DNA of 64,000 bases from Sphingomonas sp. PP-CE-1G-424 (GCF_004341085.1 NZ_SLXW01000002.1:620001-684000); one strand, 5' to 3'. Positions 34,876-44,988 are shown, counted from the stretch's first letter. Notes: a model not told the origin generated them from the letters alone. Numbers and translations are program-made.

Positions 34876-36441
34876 TTACTTGGAACGACGCAGAAGCGTG
34901 GAGATGTCGCCCAGCCGGAACGCGCCGGTGAGCAGGGTCGCGATCGCATAGACGACACCGCCGGTCGTCACCAGCACGAGCATCGCCCCCCAGCGCTGGA
35001 TGCTGATGCCCGTCACGAACGGCTGGAACAGGTCGTTGAGGAAATACATCACGACGCCCATGATCAGTGCGGCGACCAGCAGCCGCCACGTCCGCCGCCG
35101 CAGCCGCGCGTCGGGCGTGAAGTGCCCGCGACGGACCAGCGTCCGGTACAGCATGGCGACGTTGACCGTGCTGGCGATCGCGGTGGCGAGCGGCGGGCCC
35201 ATGTGGCCGAGCGGCTTGATGAACGCGAGGTTGAGCACGAGGTTCACGACCATCGACATCGTCGCATAACGCACCGGCGTCTTCGTGTCGGAGCGCGCGT
35301 AATAGCCCGGCGTCAGGACCTTCACGAGGATGTACGACGGCAACCCGATCGAGAACGCGGCGAGCGCCTGCGCGGTCGGCAGCGTCTGCGCGGCGGTGAA
35401 CTTGCCGTGCTGGAAGAGCGCGGCGATGATCGGCCCGCCGCACACGATCAGCGCGACCGTCGCGGGCAGGGTCAGGAACAGCGCCAGTTCCATCCCGCGG
35501 TTCTGCGTGGTCATCGCCTCGGCGTCCTCGCCGCGGCCGAGCTGGCGCGAGATGGTCGGCAGCAGGACGGTGCCGAGCCCGATCCCGATCAGCCCGAGTG
35601 GAAGCTGGTTCAGTCGGTCGGCGAAATAGATGTACGACACCGAGCCCGCAGGCAGCAGTGCGGCCGCCAGCGCGGTCGAGACGACGAGGTTGATCTGTAC
35701 CGCGCCCGCGCCGGCTGCGGCGGGCCAGATCAGCGACATGAGCTTCTTCACGTCGGGGTTGAGCTGCGGACGCTTGAGCCGGAGCTTCACCCCGGACGCG
35801 CGACACGCGTAGATCAGCCAGAGCAGCTGGAGCGCGCCCGAGACGGTGACCGCGATCGCCTGGTTGCGGGCGGTCAGCAGCGGCTGGTGTTCGTGGAACA
35901 GCAGCAGTGCGGCGATCAGCGTCGCGTTCAGCAGGATCGGCGCCGCGGCGTTGATCCAGAACTTGTGCAGCGAATTGAGGATGCCACCGAGCAGCGACAC
36001 CAGGCTGATCAGCGGCAGATAGGGGAGCATGATCCGCGAAAGATGGACGACATAGTCGAACCGCTCCGCGCTCGCGCCGTTGAAGCCGAAGGTGAGCAGC
36101 CACGTCAGCGGCCATGCCGCGATCTCGAAGAGCACGGTCATCAGGATCAGCGTCGGCAGCAGCACCGACAGCGCATCCTCGGCGAACGCGATCCCGTCGG
36201 GCAGCCCGCGGCCGGACTTGTCGCCGACCTTCCGGTTGAACATCGGGATGAACGCGGCGGAGAACGCACCCTCGGCAAAGAGGGCGCGGAACATGTTGGG
36301 AAGGCGGAACGCGATCAGGTACGCGTCCGACGCGAACCCTGCGCCGACGAACCGCGCGAACAGCGAGTCGCGTACCAGCCCCAGGATCCGGCTGGCGAGC
36401 GTCAGCCCGCCGACCGATCCCAGCGCCTTGGTAAGGTTCAT
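34876..36441 (-). CDS. murJ: Lipid II flippase MurJ
   Basis: The 521-residue protein has about fourteen membrane helices and belongs to the MOP exporter superfamily. The N-terminal SVGGLTLASRILGLVRDS, then a FRLPNMFRALFAEGAFSAAFIPMF block, mark MurJ/MviN. It flips the peptidoglycan precursor lipid II to the periplasm. It is 19 bp downstream of secB. Confidence 0.95.
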   Translation of the reverse strand: MNLTKALGSVGGLTLASRILGLVRDSLFARFVGAGFASDAYLIAFRLPNMFRALFAEGAFSAAFIPMFNRKVGDKSGRGLPDGIAFAEDALSVLLPTLILMTVLFEIAAWPLTWLLTFGFNGASAERFDYVVHLSRIMLPYLPLISLVSLLGGILNSLHKFWINAAAPILLNATLIAALLLFHEHQPLLTARNQAIAVTVSGALQLLWLIYACRASGVKLRLKRPQLNPDVKKLMSLIWPAAAGAGAVQINLVVSTALAAALLPAGSVSYIYFADRLNQLPLGLIGIGLGTVLLPTISRQLGRGEDAEAMTTQNRGMELALFLTLPATVALIVCGGPIIAALFQHGKFTAAQTLPTAQALAAFSIGLPSYILVKVLTPGYYARSDTKTPVRYATMSMVVNLVLNLAFIKPLGHMGPPLATAIASTVNVAMLYRTLVRRGHFTPDARLRRRTWRLLVAALIMGVVMYFLNDLFQPFVTGISIQRWGAMLVLVTTGGVVYAIATLLTGAFRLGDISTLLRRSK

Positions 36442-36460
36442 GTATTCCGCCTCCGGTCGC

Positions 36461-36973
36461 TCAGGCCTGGCCGAAATCGCCGACGTTCGGCTGGACGCCC
36501 TGCTGCTCCGACTGCGTCAGGTACAGCTGGCCGAAGTCGATCGGCTCGAGCAGCAGCGGCGGGAAGCCACCGTCACGCACCGCATCCGACAGCACGCGGC
36601 GCGCGAACGGGAACAGCAGGCGCGGCGCCTCGCCCAGCAGGAACGGCTGGACATGCTCGGCCGGGATGTTGCGCAGCCCGAACAGGCCCGCATACGAAAG
36701 GTCGACGATGAACGCGACCTGGCCCTCGCTCTCGGCGCGGACATCGATCTTGAGCACGACCTCGTGCACCTCGTCGCCGACCTGCGCCGCGCCGATGTTG
36801 AACTGCACGTCGATCGCCGGGGGCGTCTGGTTCTGGTAGACGGCAGGGGCGTTCGGGTTCTCGAACGACAGGTCCTTGACGTATTGCGAGATCAGCCCGG
36901 CGGCGGGGATCGTGTCCTCGCCGTTCGCCAGCATCTGGTCGGGCGTCGTCACGCCGTTATCCTGGTCATCCAT
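36461..36973 (-). CDS. secB: Protein-export chaperone SecB
   Basis: The 170-residue acidic protein matches SecB: a QYVKDLSFENPNAP block, VVLKIDVRAESEGQVAFIVDL and a LFPFARRVLSDAVRDGGFPPLLLEPIDF block. It holds Sec precursors unfolded for SecA. It is the first gene of the secB-murJ-trpS run and diverges from the Tim44-like gene. Confidence 0.95.
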   Translation of the reverse strand: MDDQDNGVTTPDQMLANGEDTIPAAGLISQYVKDLSFENPNAPAVYQNQTPPAIDVQFNIGAAQVGDEVHEVVLKIDVRAESEGQVAFIVDLSYAGLFGLRNIPAEHVQPFLLGEAPRLLFPFARRVLSDAVRDGGFPPLLLEPIDFGQLYLTQSEQQGVQPNVGDFGQA

Positions 36974-37147
36974 TCGTCATGTCCTTGAAGCTATGGCTAG
37001 GCCGTAAAATCGGGACCGAACCGGATCGCTGGCGCGTTCCCATCGGTCGAGCCGGTGCGATTAGCAGTGCCGGGGGGGTGTTTCAACGGGCGCGGGTTTG
37101 AATAACCACAGCTTTGGCCTATGTTGGACGCAAGATCGGAGGCACCG

Positions 37148-37792
37148 TTGTTTTACGTAGTTCTTCTCGCGATGGTGGCCGGGTTCCTCGCCATGCGTCT
37201 TTACAGCGTGCTTGGTAAGCGAACCGGGCATGAACAGCCGTTGCCGCGTGCGGCCGAAGAGCGTCCGGTACCGGTGTCGGTACCGCGGACGATCGATGCC
37301 GTCGCCGAGCCGCGCGACGTCGCCAACCGCAATATCGAGCCGCAGGCGGAAGCCGGGCTTCGCGCGATCGTCGCGGGCGAGCCGGGTTTCGACGTCGGCC
37401 GCTTCCTCGAAGGGTCGCAGGCCGCGTACCGCATGATCCTCGAAGCGTTCTGGAAGGGTGACGAGGATGCGTTGGCCGATCTCGCGATCGACGACGTCCG
37501 CGCCGCCTTCGTAGAGGCGATCGCCGCGCGTCGCGAGGCGGGCGAAGTGCTCGACAACCGGCTGGTGTCGATCGAGCGCGCGGTGATCGCTGATGCGAGC
37601 GTTTCAGGGCGCGACGCCCAGATCACGGTACGCTTCGATGCGGACATTGCAGCGGTCACGCGGGACGCGGAGGGCGTCGTCCTCGCCGGCTCGCTGACCG
37701 ACGCCGTCGAGACGCATGACGTCTGGACGTTCGCGCGGACGCTGAAGAGCAGCGATCCGAACTGGAAGCTCGCGGACACCGACGAAGCCTGA
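37148..37792 (+). CDS. Tim44/TimA-like inner-membrane protein
   Basis: The protein (214 residues from this start) has an N-terminal membrane helix (FYVVLLAMVAGFLAMRLYSVL) and a C-terminal Tim44-like domain (PGFDVGRFLEGSQAAYRMIL, then ITVRFDADIAAV). I choose the TTG at 37148 because GGAGG at 37138-37142 lies five bases upstream and the protein then begins with the family's MFYxVL. The in-frame ATG at 37121 has no ribosome binding site. Its stop overlaps the mltA start (TGATG), so the two are coupled. Confidence 0.85.
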   Translation: MFYVVLLAMVAGFLAMRLYSVLGKRTGHEQPLPRAAEERPVPVSVPRTIDAVAEPRDVANRNIEPQAEAGLRAIVAGEPGFDVGRFLEGSQAAYRMILEAFWKGDEDALADLAIDDVRAAFVEAIAARREAGEVLDNRLVSIERAVIADASVSGRDAQITVRFDADIAAVTRDAEGVVLAGSLTDAVETHDVWTFARTLKSSDPNWKLADTDEA

Positions 37793-39153
37793 TGCGCGAT
37801 TTCAGGGGGGGCGGGCTCGCGAGCCTGGGACTGGCGCTGCTGTTGAGCGCGTGCGTCGGCGGCGTCGAACCGCCCCGATCCGGGCCGGGGCCGATCGACC
37901 GTCCGACTGGGCGGCCAGCGGAGCGACCGAGCGAACCGGTCCGCGTCCATCCCTCGCGTGATACCGGGGCTTCACCGAACATTCGCGGGATTCAAACGCC
38001 GGCGCGGATCGTCGGTGCGGTACCTATGCTGGCAGCACCGGTCGTGCCTGCGATCGAGCCTTTGAACGCTGCTGCGGCCGGCGCGGTGCCGGGACCGGCG
38101 GTCGCCACGTTGCCGTTCGACGACGTACAGGCGCAGGCCGCGCTGGCCGCGTTCGTCACGAGTTGTCCGTCGCTGATGCGCCGAAACGATGCCTCGGGTC
38201 TGACGCGCGGTACGGATTGGCAACCGGCGTGCACCGCGGCGGCGTCGACCGATCGTCGCGATGCGCGGGCGTTCTTCGCGCAATGGTTCGAGGCGGCGCA
38301 GATCGGCGACGGCAAGGCGTTCGCGACGGGCTATTACGAACCCGAGATCGCCGGGTCGCTCGAGCGCCGCGATGGCTATGCGCCGATCTACGGGCGGCCG
38401 AACGATCTGATCGATGTCGATCTCGGCGCGTTTTCGACCGCGCTCAAGGGCAAGAAGGTTCGCGGTCGCGTCGATGGCAGCAACCTCGTCCCCTATTACG
38501 ACCGGACTGCGATCGAGCAGGGCGCGATATCGGGGCGTGCGCCGATTCTCGCTTGGGCGCGCGATCCCGTCGAACTGTTCTTCCTCCAGATCCAGGGGTC
38601 CGGGCGGTTGCGGCTGCCCGACGGCGAAATCCTGCGGATCGGCTATGCAACGCAGAACGGCCGTGATTATACCGGCATCGGCGCGCTGATGAAGTCGCGC
38701 GGGCTGCTCCAGCCGGGCCAGACCTCGATGCAGGGCATCGTCGCGTGGCTCCACGCGCATCCCGCCGACGGGCAGGCGATCATGCGCGAGAACAAGAGCT
38801 TCGTGTTCTTCCGCGAATTGGAGGGGGCACCGCTGGGGGCACTCGGTTTGCCGGTCACGGGTCAGGTGAGCGCCGCCGCCGACGTCAAGTTCGTGCCGCT
38901 CGGTGCGCCCGTGTTCCTGTCGCTCGATCGTCAGGACGCGAGCGGCCTGTGGATTGCGCAGGATACCGGCGGCGCGATCAAGGGCAGCAATCGTTTCGAC
39001 ACCTTCTGGGGTGCGGGCGCGGCGGCAGAGGCGACGGCGGGCGGCATGGCCGGACGTGGCACGGCGTATCTGCTGCTGCCGATCGGGACGGTCGCGCGGC
39101 TGAACGCTCAGGGTAATGGGGCGCGATATGGCGGGCCGATCACTCAACCCTGA
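37792..39153 (+). CDS. mltA: Membrane-bound lytic murein transglycosylase A
   Basis: The 453-residue lipoprotein has a signal with lipobox LLLSAC (Cys about residue 21), a long disordered Pro/Ala linker, the MltA domain (GYYEPEIAGS, then FLQIQGSGRL) and a 3D domain with AQDTGGAIKGSNRFDTFWG, which holds the catalytic aspartate. It cleaves peptidoglycan with anhydromuramic acid formation. It is coupled to the Tim44-like gene and overlaps the Smr gene at its 3' end. Confidence 0.93.
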   Translation: MRDFRGGGLASLGLALLLSACVGGVEPPRSGPGPIDRPTGRPAERPSEPVRVHPSRDTGASPNIRGIQTPARIVGAVPMLAAPVVPAIEPLNAAAAGAVPGPAVATLPFDDVQAQAALAAFVTSCPSLMRRNDASGLTRGTDWQPACTAAASTDRRDARAFFAQWFEAAQIGDGKAFATGYYEPEIAGSLERRDGYAPIYGRPNDLIDVDLGAFSTALKGKKVRGRVDGSNLVPYYDRTAIEQGAISGRAPILAWARDPVELFFLQIQGSGRLRLPDGEILRIGYATQNGRDYTGIGALMKSRGLLQPGQTSMQGIVAWLHAHPADGQAIMRENKSFVFFRELEGAPLGALGLPVTGQVSAAADVKFVPLGAPVFLSLDRQDASGLWIAQDTGGAIKGSNRFDTFWGAGAAAEATAGGMAGRGTAYLLLPIGTVARLNAQGNGARYGGPITQP

Positions 39154-39766
39154 CGAAGCCCAGCTTTGGGCAAGGGTGATGGAGACCGTGCGACCGATGC
39201 GCGTGGTCGCCGTACTGATTCCCGAGCGCGCGCCGCCTTTGCCGCCCCCGCCCAAGCCGATCATCGGTCCCAACGGCAAGATCGTGCCCGCGCCGCCTGC
39301 GCCGATGGGGCGCGTGAAGCCGCTCGTCCGTACGGTCGTCACGCCGTACGCGGCAAGGGCGGGGGGCGGTGCGGGGGCCAAGCCTGTCGTCGCGCGGCCC
39401 GCGGCCAAACCGATCACCGCCAACACGCTCGATGGTGGCTGGGACAAGCGCCTCACGCGAGGCGTGGTGAGTCCCGACAGTTCGATCGATCTGCACGGGC
39501 ATACGCTGGCGTCCGCGCATGCGCTGCTCGATGTCGGGCTGGGGCGGGCGATCGCCCGTGGCGACCGCGTGTTGCTGCTGGTCACGGGAAAGCCGCCCCG
39601 ACCCGAAAGCGAACGCCCGCACGCCAGAGGTGCTATCCGGTCCGCGGTCGCCGACTGGCTGGCAGGTTCGCGTCACGCAGATTCGATCGCGGCGGTCCGC
39701 GGCGCGCATCCGCGACACGGTGGGCAGGGCGCGCTGTATATCGTCCTGCGCCGCGGCCGGGAGTAG
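39128..39766 (+). CDS. Smr-domain protein
   Basis: The 212-residue protein has a Pro-rich N-terminal linker and a C-terminal Smr domain with IDLHGHTLASAH, GDRVLLLVTGKP and HGGQGALYIVLRRG. Smr domains are nicking or RNA-binding modules in MutS2 and in stand-alone forms. I start at 39128 (MAGRSLNPDEAQLW) over ATG 39116; both overlap the mltA end by 26 or 38 bases, so they are coupled. The target is unknown. Confidence 0.85.
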   Translation: MAGRSLNPDEAQLWARVMETVRPMRVVAVLIPERAPPLPPPPKPIIGPNGKIVPAPPAPMGRVKPLVRTVVTPYAARAGGGAGAKPVVARPAAKPITANTLDGGWDKRLTRGVVSPDSSIDLHGHTLASAHALLDVGLGRAIARGDRVLLLVTGKPPRPESERPHARGAIRSAVADWLAGSRHADSIAAVRGAHPRHGGQGALYIVLRRGRE

Positions 39767-39818
39767 ACGAGTGCATTGATCCTTCCCTGGCGGGAAGGAT
39801 CGAACGGGAATATCCGAC

Positions 39819-40943
39819 TCAGGCCAGTGCGCGCGCGATCACGGCCGCGTATATATCCGTCAGCGTCCGCAAATCCTCGACCGCGACCGCCTCGTCGACC
39901 TTGTGCATCGTCGCGTTGATCAGCCCGAACTCGACGACCGGACAGAGTTTCGACAGGAAGCGCGCATCGGATGTGCCGCCGGTGGTCGACAGTTCCGGGG
40001 TGATCCCGGTCGCACCCGCAATGGCCTCCGACAACAGCGTCGAGAACGCCCCCGGCGCGGTCAAAAACGCTTCGCCCGAAAGCTTGCCCGTCACCACGAC
40101 GCCGTGCGCGTGACGCTCGGCGATCGCGCGGATACGGTCGATCAGATCCGCCCCGCGGTGGCGATCGTTGAACCGGATGCTGAGCCGCGCGGACGCCTTG
40201 GCGGGAATGACGTTGTGCGCGGGGTTGCCGACGGTGATGTCGGTGACTTCGATGTTCGACGGCTGGAACCACTCGGTCCCCTCGTCGAGCACCACGGCAT
40301 CGATCTCCGCGAGGATCGCGATCAGCCGCGGGATCGGATTGTCGGCGAGATGCGGGTAGGCGACATGCCCCTGACGTCCCGGCACGTCGATCCAGATGTT
40401 GACCGAGCCGCGCCGGCCGATCTTGATGATGTCACCGAGGCGCGCGGTCGAGGTGGGTTCGCCGACCAGACACAAGTCCGGCACGATCCCACGCGCTGCC
40501 ATCCGCTCCAGCAATGCCACGGTGCCGTAGGTGGCGGGGCCTTCCTCGTCGCCGGTGATGATCATCGACAGCGTTCCGGCCTCGCTCCGGCTCGCCGCCG
40601 CGACGAAGGCGGCGACCGCGCCCTTCATGTCGACCGCGCCGCGTCCGTACAGCAGACCGCCGCGAACCTCGCCGGACCAGGGCGACCCGGTCCAGCCTTC
40701 GCCGGGCGGGACGACGTCGACATGACCGGCGAAGGCGAGATGGCGGGGCCCGTCGCCGCGTACCGCGAGCAAATTCTCGACCGGACCGTCGGGCGCCTCG
40801 CCGCTCATGAAGCGATCGACCGCGAAACCGAGTGGGGCGAGCGCGGCTTCCAGTATATCGAAGACGGTGCCGCGCGCGGGCGTGACGCTATCCGCGCGGA
40901 GCAACGCCTGTGTCAGCGCGACCGGGTCGATCGGGCCGCTCAT
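39819..40943 (-). CDS. dapE: Succinyl-diaminopimelate desuccinylase
   Basis: The 374-residue M20 metallohydrolase releases LL-diaminopimelate for lysine and peptidoglycan. Visible metal-ligand blocks are GHVDVVPPGEGW, GRGAVDMKG, TGDEEGPATYG and VGEPTST, and the C-terminal GLINATMHKVDE. The start at 40943 (MSGPIDPVAL) overlaps the GST stop by four bases. A longer frame upstream has no family similarity. Confidence 0.93.
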   Translation of the reverse strand: MSGPIDPVALTQALLRADSVTPARGTVFDILEAALAPLGFAVDRFMSGEAPDGPVENLLAVRGDGPRHLAFAGHVDVVPPGEGWTGSPWSGEVRGGLLYGRGAVDMKGAVAAFVAAASRSEAGTLSMIITGDEEGPATYGTVALLERMAARGIVPDLCLVGEPTSTARLGDIIKIGRRGSVNIWIDVPGRQGHVAYPHLADNPIPRLIAILAEIDAVVLDEGTEWFQPSNIEVTDITVGNPAHNVIPAKASARLSIRFNDRHRGADLIDRIRAIAERHAHGVVVTGKLSGEAFLTAPGAFSTLLSEAIAGATGITPELSTTGGTSDARFLSKLCPVVEFGLINATMHKVDEAVAVEDLRTLTDIYAAVIARALA

Positions 40944-41611
40944 GCAGGCGTCGGCACCGGCTGCTCGAATTGCTCGAGGACCCATTCCTCTTCCTGCGCG
41001 GCGGCGATCCAGTCCTGCATGAACGGGTGTTCGAACATCGCCTGCATGTAGCCCGCCGCAAAGCGCGCGATCGGCAGTTGATAGGTGACGATCCGCGTCA
41101 CGAGCGGCGCGAACATGATGTCCGCCGCGCCGAACTGGCCGAACAGGAAATCGCCGCCGCCACCGAAGCGCGCGCGCGCCTGCGCCCATAATTCCATGAC
41201 CCGCTGCAATTCGACCAGCACGTCGTCGTCGGGTTGCTGCGCGGGGAATATCTGGCGGACGTTCATGCTGTGCTTGCGACGCAGCGCGGCAAAGCTCGAA
41301 TGCATCTCGGCCGCCATCGACCGTGCCATCGCGCGTGCGGCGTCGTCCTCGGGCCAGAAGCGGTCGCGGCCGACCTTGTCCGCGAGATAGTCGACGATCG
41401 CCAGGCTGTCCCACACCACCGCGTCGCCGTCCCACAGGATCGGCACCTTGCCCGACGATGGTGCGAACTCGTCGCCCGAGCGGCGCTTTTCCCAATCGGC
41501 GTCGTACATTGGCACGACCACCTCTTCGAAGAGCAGCCCGGATTGTTTGCAGGCGAGCCAGCCGCGAAGCGACCAGGACGAATAGGCCTTGTTGCCGATG
41601 ATCAGTTTCAT
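40940..41611 (-). CDS. Glutathione S-transferase family protein
   Basis: The 223-residue protein has the N-terminal thioredoxin-like domain beginning MKLIIGNKAYSSWSLRGWL, with the active-site serine in YSSWS, a GKVPILWD block and an all-helical C-terminal domain. The start at 41611 matches the family; the upstream extension to 41704 does not. It overlaps dapE by four bases. The physiological substrate is unknown. Confidence 0.88.
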   Translation of the reverse strand: MKLIIGNKAYSSWSLRGWLACKQSGLLFEEVVVPMYDADWEKRRSGDEFAPSSGKVPILWDGDAVVWDSLAIVDYLADKVGRDRFWPEDDAARAMARSMAAEMHSSFAALRRKHSMNVRQIFPAQQPDDDVLVELQRVMELWAQARARFGGGGDFLFGQFGAADIMFAPLVTRIVTYQLPIARFAAGYMQAMFEHPFMQDWIAAAQEEEWVLEQFEQPVPTPA

Positions 41612-41621
41612 GGCAGCGGTG

Positions 41622-42635
41622 CTAGCCGCGTCGGCGGGCGGGGGCAACGTCGGGCATAGCCGCGACACCCGCGCGTTCACGCGGCATGATCCGGTGGAGC
41701 ACACCGATGGCGGCCAGCGCCACGACCGTGCCGAGGATGATATCGATCAGATAATGTGTGCCTTCGACCGGCGTCGACAGCAGCATAGCGGCGTTGAGCG
41801 CGACGACCGGCCAACGCAGCCGCGGCAACCGCCATGCCGCGTTGATGTAGAGCGTCGCGGCGGCAGCGTGGAAGCTCGGCGCCGACACGATGCCGCGCAG
41901 GTGACCGAGATCGACCACGCGCACGCTGTGATCGCGGAGCGCCGGGATCAGCCCCTGCTGCCATTGCTCGCTCTCCGGCATATAGGCGATCGGGCCGTGC
42001 CACAGATACGAGAACGGACCGATCGCCGGCATGAACGCGTAGAGGATCAGCGTGCCGATCGCGGTCAGCCAGAACGTTGCGAGAAAACGGTGCGCGGCAA
42101 CGCGGTCTCCGGTGATGGCGAAGGTCGCGAACAGGATGACGGGCGTCAGGTAGATGCTGCGATACGCGGCGAGACCGAGCGATTGCAGGATCGGCGTCGC
42201 CGCGACGAGCCGATACCAGGCGAGCCAGTCGAACTGCAGCAGCGCGTCGATCCGCTGCAGCGCGGCGTCGTGGAAACCGTGGGTCATCGCCGCGACCGGA
42301 TAGCTCGCGACCGCGCCCATCAGTGCCAGCAGCGTGAAGAAACCGTAATATTCGGCGCAGTCGGCGACCGCGCGGGCATGGCGCCAGGGCCGGTCGCGAA
42401 GGCCGAAGCGCACGCCAAACAGGCCAATGCCGCTGACGTAGAACGGCATGTTGTCCGCGTCGTACGGATCGATCGAGAGACCGGCGATGCGCATCATCGC
42501 CGTCAACAGCGCCAGGCTGAGGATCATGCCGCCGCCGACCCACCACCCGTAGTCGGGCAGGCTGGCGTTCGCGGGCGCGGTGGTACGGTACTCGGCGGCG
42601 CGCGGCCGGGTGGCTGTAATGGAAACGTCACTCAT
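41622..42635 (-). CDS. PAP2/inositolphosphotransferase-like membrane protein
   Basis: The 337-residue membrane protein has about eight helices and the PAP2-type active-site blocks: SAPSFHAAAATLY with the catalytic His and, downstream, TPVEGTHYLIDIILG. This form resembles the Aur1/Ipt1-like phosphotransferases that act on phospho-lipids or sphingolipids, which would suit a sphingomonad. The first motif with KxxxxxxRP is not clear, so the activity stays tentative. Confidence 0.8.
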   Translation of the reverse strand: MSDVSITATRPRAAEYRTTAPANASLPDYGWWVGGGMILSLALLTAMMRIAGLSIDPYDADNMPFYVSGIGLFGVRFGLRDRPWRHARAVADCAEYYGFFTLLALMGAVASYPVAAMTHGFHDAALQRIDALLQFDWLAWYRLVAATPILQSLGLAAYRSIYLTPVILFATFAITGDRVAAHRFLATFWLTAIGTLILYAFMPAIGPFSYLWHGPIAYMPESEQWQQGLIPALRDHSVRVVDLGHLRGIVSAPSFHAAAATLYINAAWRLPRLRWPVVALNAAMLLSTPVEGTHYLIDIILGTVVALAAIGVLHRIMPRERAGVAAMPDVAPARRRG

Positions 42636-42788
42636 GGTCGGCGAACGCGTATCACATCGGGAAGAACAAGCGACCCCCGTCGGCCGGACTGGCTTTCGCT
42701 TGGCTGAACGGGATCGAGCGGACCTCGGTTCACCGGCGGGACGTCGCCTGTTGCTGTGCGGGCGACGTCCCCGGTATGCGCCCCCGTG

Positions 42789-44222
42789 TTAGAACGACCC
42801 GGGGACCATCCGTTGCGCGGTGGTCGGGGCGGCGGGGATCAGCAGGTCCTTCCGCGTGCTCGCGGTGGTCCGTGCCGATTGCGCGCTGACATCGCTGGTG
42901 ATCGCCGAGCAGGTGCGGCCTGCGAGGAAGTCGAGCGCGCGCCGCGTGGAGGCTTCACGCGAGTCGCCGAGCGGATAGCCGATGTCGTCGTCCGCTCGGC
43001 AGGTCGCCTCGACGGTCGACGCCAGACCATCGAAGTAATTGCCGTTGCGCGCGGAATTCTGCGTCGCGAACGCGATCACGCGGAGGCGATCGTCGCAGGC
43101 CGGTTTGTCGAGCGCGACCTGGCCGACCGGCTTGCCGTAGGTGTTAGTGCCGATCAGCGCGGAATTGCCGTGGAGATAGGGGGTGAAGGCGTTGATGACG
43201 AGTTCGCTCGCCGACGCCGTCCCCCCGCTGCCGATGAACGCGATCCGTGTCGGGGCGATCGATTCGGGCTGGGGTGCGAAAAAGCGCGTCGTGTTGTTCG
43301 ACGCCTTCTCGGTGCGGAACGTCGTGTAGTCGAACACTTCCGACGTCGATCGACCGCCGCCCAGCAGGTCGCCGAGATATTCGGCGGTCCCGACCAGCCC
43401 GCCGCCATTGTAGCGCAGATCGACGATGACGTTGGTCACGCCCTTGGCGCGGAAGTCGGCGAACGCAGCCTTCAGCGCGGGTTCGGCGGTCGAGATGAAC
43501 GTGCGGAGGTTGATGTAGCCGACGCGTTGGCCGTTATCGTCGATGATCTTCGCGCCGTACCGCGTCGACACCGGCAGCAAGGTGAAGTCGGCCTTGGCAA
43601 CCGTCACGTTCCGGGCTCCCGCAGCATCGGACACGCGGAACACGCGCGCCGTGCCGGTGGTGTCGGGACCCAAGGCCGTGGTCAGTCCTGCGGTGCCTTC
43701 GGCGGCGATGATCGCGCTGACCGTGCGCAGATTAGCCGCCGTCGTGCCGATCGCCAGGATCTCCGTGCCGCGATCGATCCCGGCCGCGAGTGCGGGCGCC
43801 CCCTCGAACGACTCGGTCGCGAACAGCCGCTGGCCGGTCTGGTCGAGCGCGAACCGAATGCCGAACCCCGCACTCGAGCCCGACGTATAATAGGCGGTCT
43901 CTTCCTTGATCGACGTCAGATAGGTGAAATACCGGTCCTTGCGCTGCGCCCGCGCGGTGGCGGTCAACGCATCGATGTAATCGTCGACCGTGCTGTACGC
44001 CGCGGGGCTCAGCGTTGCGGGCAACGTGTCCGGGAAGAGATACCATTCGCGCAATTGTGCGGCGGCCCAGTCCTGGCGCTCCCGTAACGAGCAGCCCGCA
44101 GTCGCGGTTGGCGTCGGAGTTGCGGATGTGCTGCCCCCCGTCGAGACCGACCCGCTGTCGCTACCCCCACAGCCCGACAGCATAGCCGCCATCGCCAGCA
44201 TCGCCCCTGCACGCATACGCAT
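42789..44222 (-). CDS. S41-family peptidase lipoprotein
   Basis: The 477-residue protein has a lipoprotein signal (AMLAMAAMLSGCGG), a Ser/Thr-rich linker, a small PDZ-like region and an S41 peptidase domain with VDLRYNGGG, the catalytic serine in GGTASASELVINAF and the lysine in GTNTYGKPVGQ. It is exported and may process envelope proteins. Nothing nearby indicates a substrate. It is 85 bp downstream of engB, same direction. Confidence 0.85.
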   Translation of the reverse strand: MRMRAGAMLAMAAMLSGCGGSDSGSVSTGGSTSATPTPTATAGCSLRERQDWAAAQLREWYLFPDTLPATLSPAAYSTVDDYIDALTATARAQRKDRYFTYLTSIKEETAYYTSGSSAGFGIRFALDQTGQRLFATESFEGAPALAAGIDRGTEILAIGTTAANLRTVSAIIAAEGTAGLTTALGPDTTGTARVFRVSDAAGARNVTVAKADFTLLPVSTRYGAKIIDDNGQRVGYINLRTFISTAEPALKAAFADFRAKGVTNVIVDLRYNGGGLVGTAEYLGDLLGGGRSTSEVFDYTTFRTEKASNNTTRFFAPQPESIAPTRIAFIGSGGTASASELVINAFTPYLHGNSALIGTNTYGKPVGQVALDKPACDDRLRVIAFATQNSARNGNYFDGLASTVEATCRADDDIGYPLGDSREASTRRALDFLAGRTCSAITSDVSAQSARTTASTRKDLLIPAAPTTAQRMVPGSF

Positions 44223-44307
44223 CCCGCATTCTCCCCTTTGACGGGGCGTTACGGAGTTTGACGAACGGTGTCAGGCGGAATCAGGCGATCGATCCGCAAT
44301 CGTTCTT

Positions 44308-44988
44308 TTAGCTGACCGCTTCGACCACCGCGGCGCGGAGTTCGGGGATGCCCATGCCGTATTCGCTCGACGTCACGAGGATGTCGGGATGCGCGGCAGG
44401 GCGCTTCCGCGCCTCGATCGCCGTGCGCTCGGTGACCTCGACCAGTTCCGAGGCCTTGATCTTGTCCGCCTTGGTCAGGACCATGCGGTAGCTGACCGCG
44501 GCCTTGTCGAGCATCTCGAGGATCTCGCGGTCGACGTCCTTGATGCCGTGGCGTGAGTCGATCAGCACGAGCGCACGCTTCAACACGTCACGCCCGCGCA
44601 GGAAGTCGTTGATCAGGAAACGCCATTTCTTGACGACGTCCTTGGGGGCCTTGGCAAACCCGTAGCCGGGCATGTCGACGAGGCGAAACGCGAGTGGCGC
44701 TCCGACGTCGAAGAAGTTCAGCTCCTGCGTGCGGCCCGGCGTGTTCGAAGTGCGCGCCATCGAGTTGCGACCGGTCAGCGCGTTCAACAGCGACGACTTG
44801 CCGACGTTCGAGCGACCCGCGAACGCCACTTCCGGCACCGATGCATCGGGCAGGAACTCGAGCGTCGGCGCCGACTTCAGGAAGCCGACATGCCCGGCAA
44901 ACAATTTGCGCGCATGCTCCAGCATCTCGGGGGTGAACGGTGCGTCGGTCTGCTCAAGGTCAGGACCTAAGTTGGGAACGTCGTTCAC
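44308..44988 (-). CDS. engB: Ribosome biogenesis GTP-binding protein EngB
   Basis: The 226-residue GTPase has the G1 motif [15 protein letters not shown]3 [12 protein letters not shown], and G4 TKAD, typical of YihA/YsxC. It helps 50S assembly. I choose the GTG at 44988 because GTGA overlaps the yidC stop (44985-44988), and the N-terminus [12 protein letters not shown] fits. Other neighbours in the run are also tightly packed. Confidence 0.92.
   Translation of the reverse strand: MNDVPNLGPDLEQTDAPFTPEMLEHARKLFAGHVGFLKSAPTLEFLPDASVPEVAFAGRSNVGKSSLLNALTGRNSMARTSNTPGRTQELNFFDVGAPLAFRLVDMPGYGFAKAPKDVVKKWRFLINDFLRGRDVLKRALVLIDSRHGIKDVDREILEMLDKAAVSYRMVLTKADKIKASELVEVTERTAIEARKRPAAHPDILVTSSEYGMGIPELRAAVVEAVS

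Noticed and set aside
34402-36711. A 769-codon plus-strand ORF opposite trpS, murJ and secB
   Set aside because: It is antisense to three conserved genes and consists largely of Arg/Asp/Gln-rich low-complexity sequence.
37121-37147. ATG start of the Tim44-like gene at 37121
   Set aside because: There is no ribosome binding site before it, whereas GGAGG lies before the in-frame TTG at 37148, which also gives the family's usual N-terminus.
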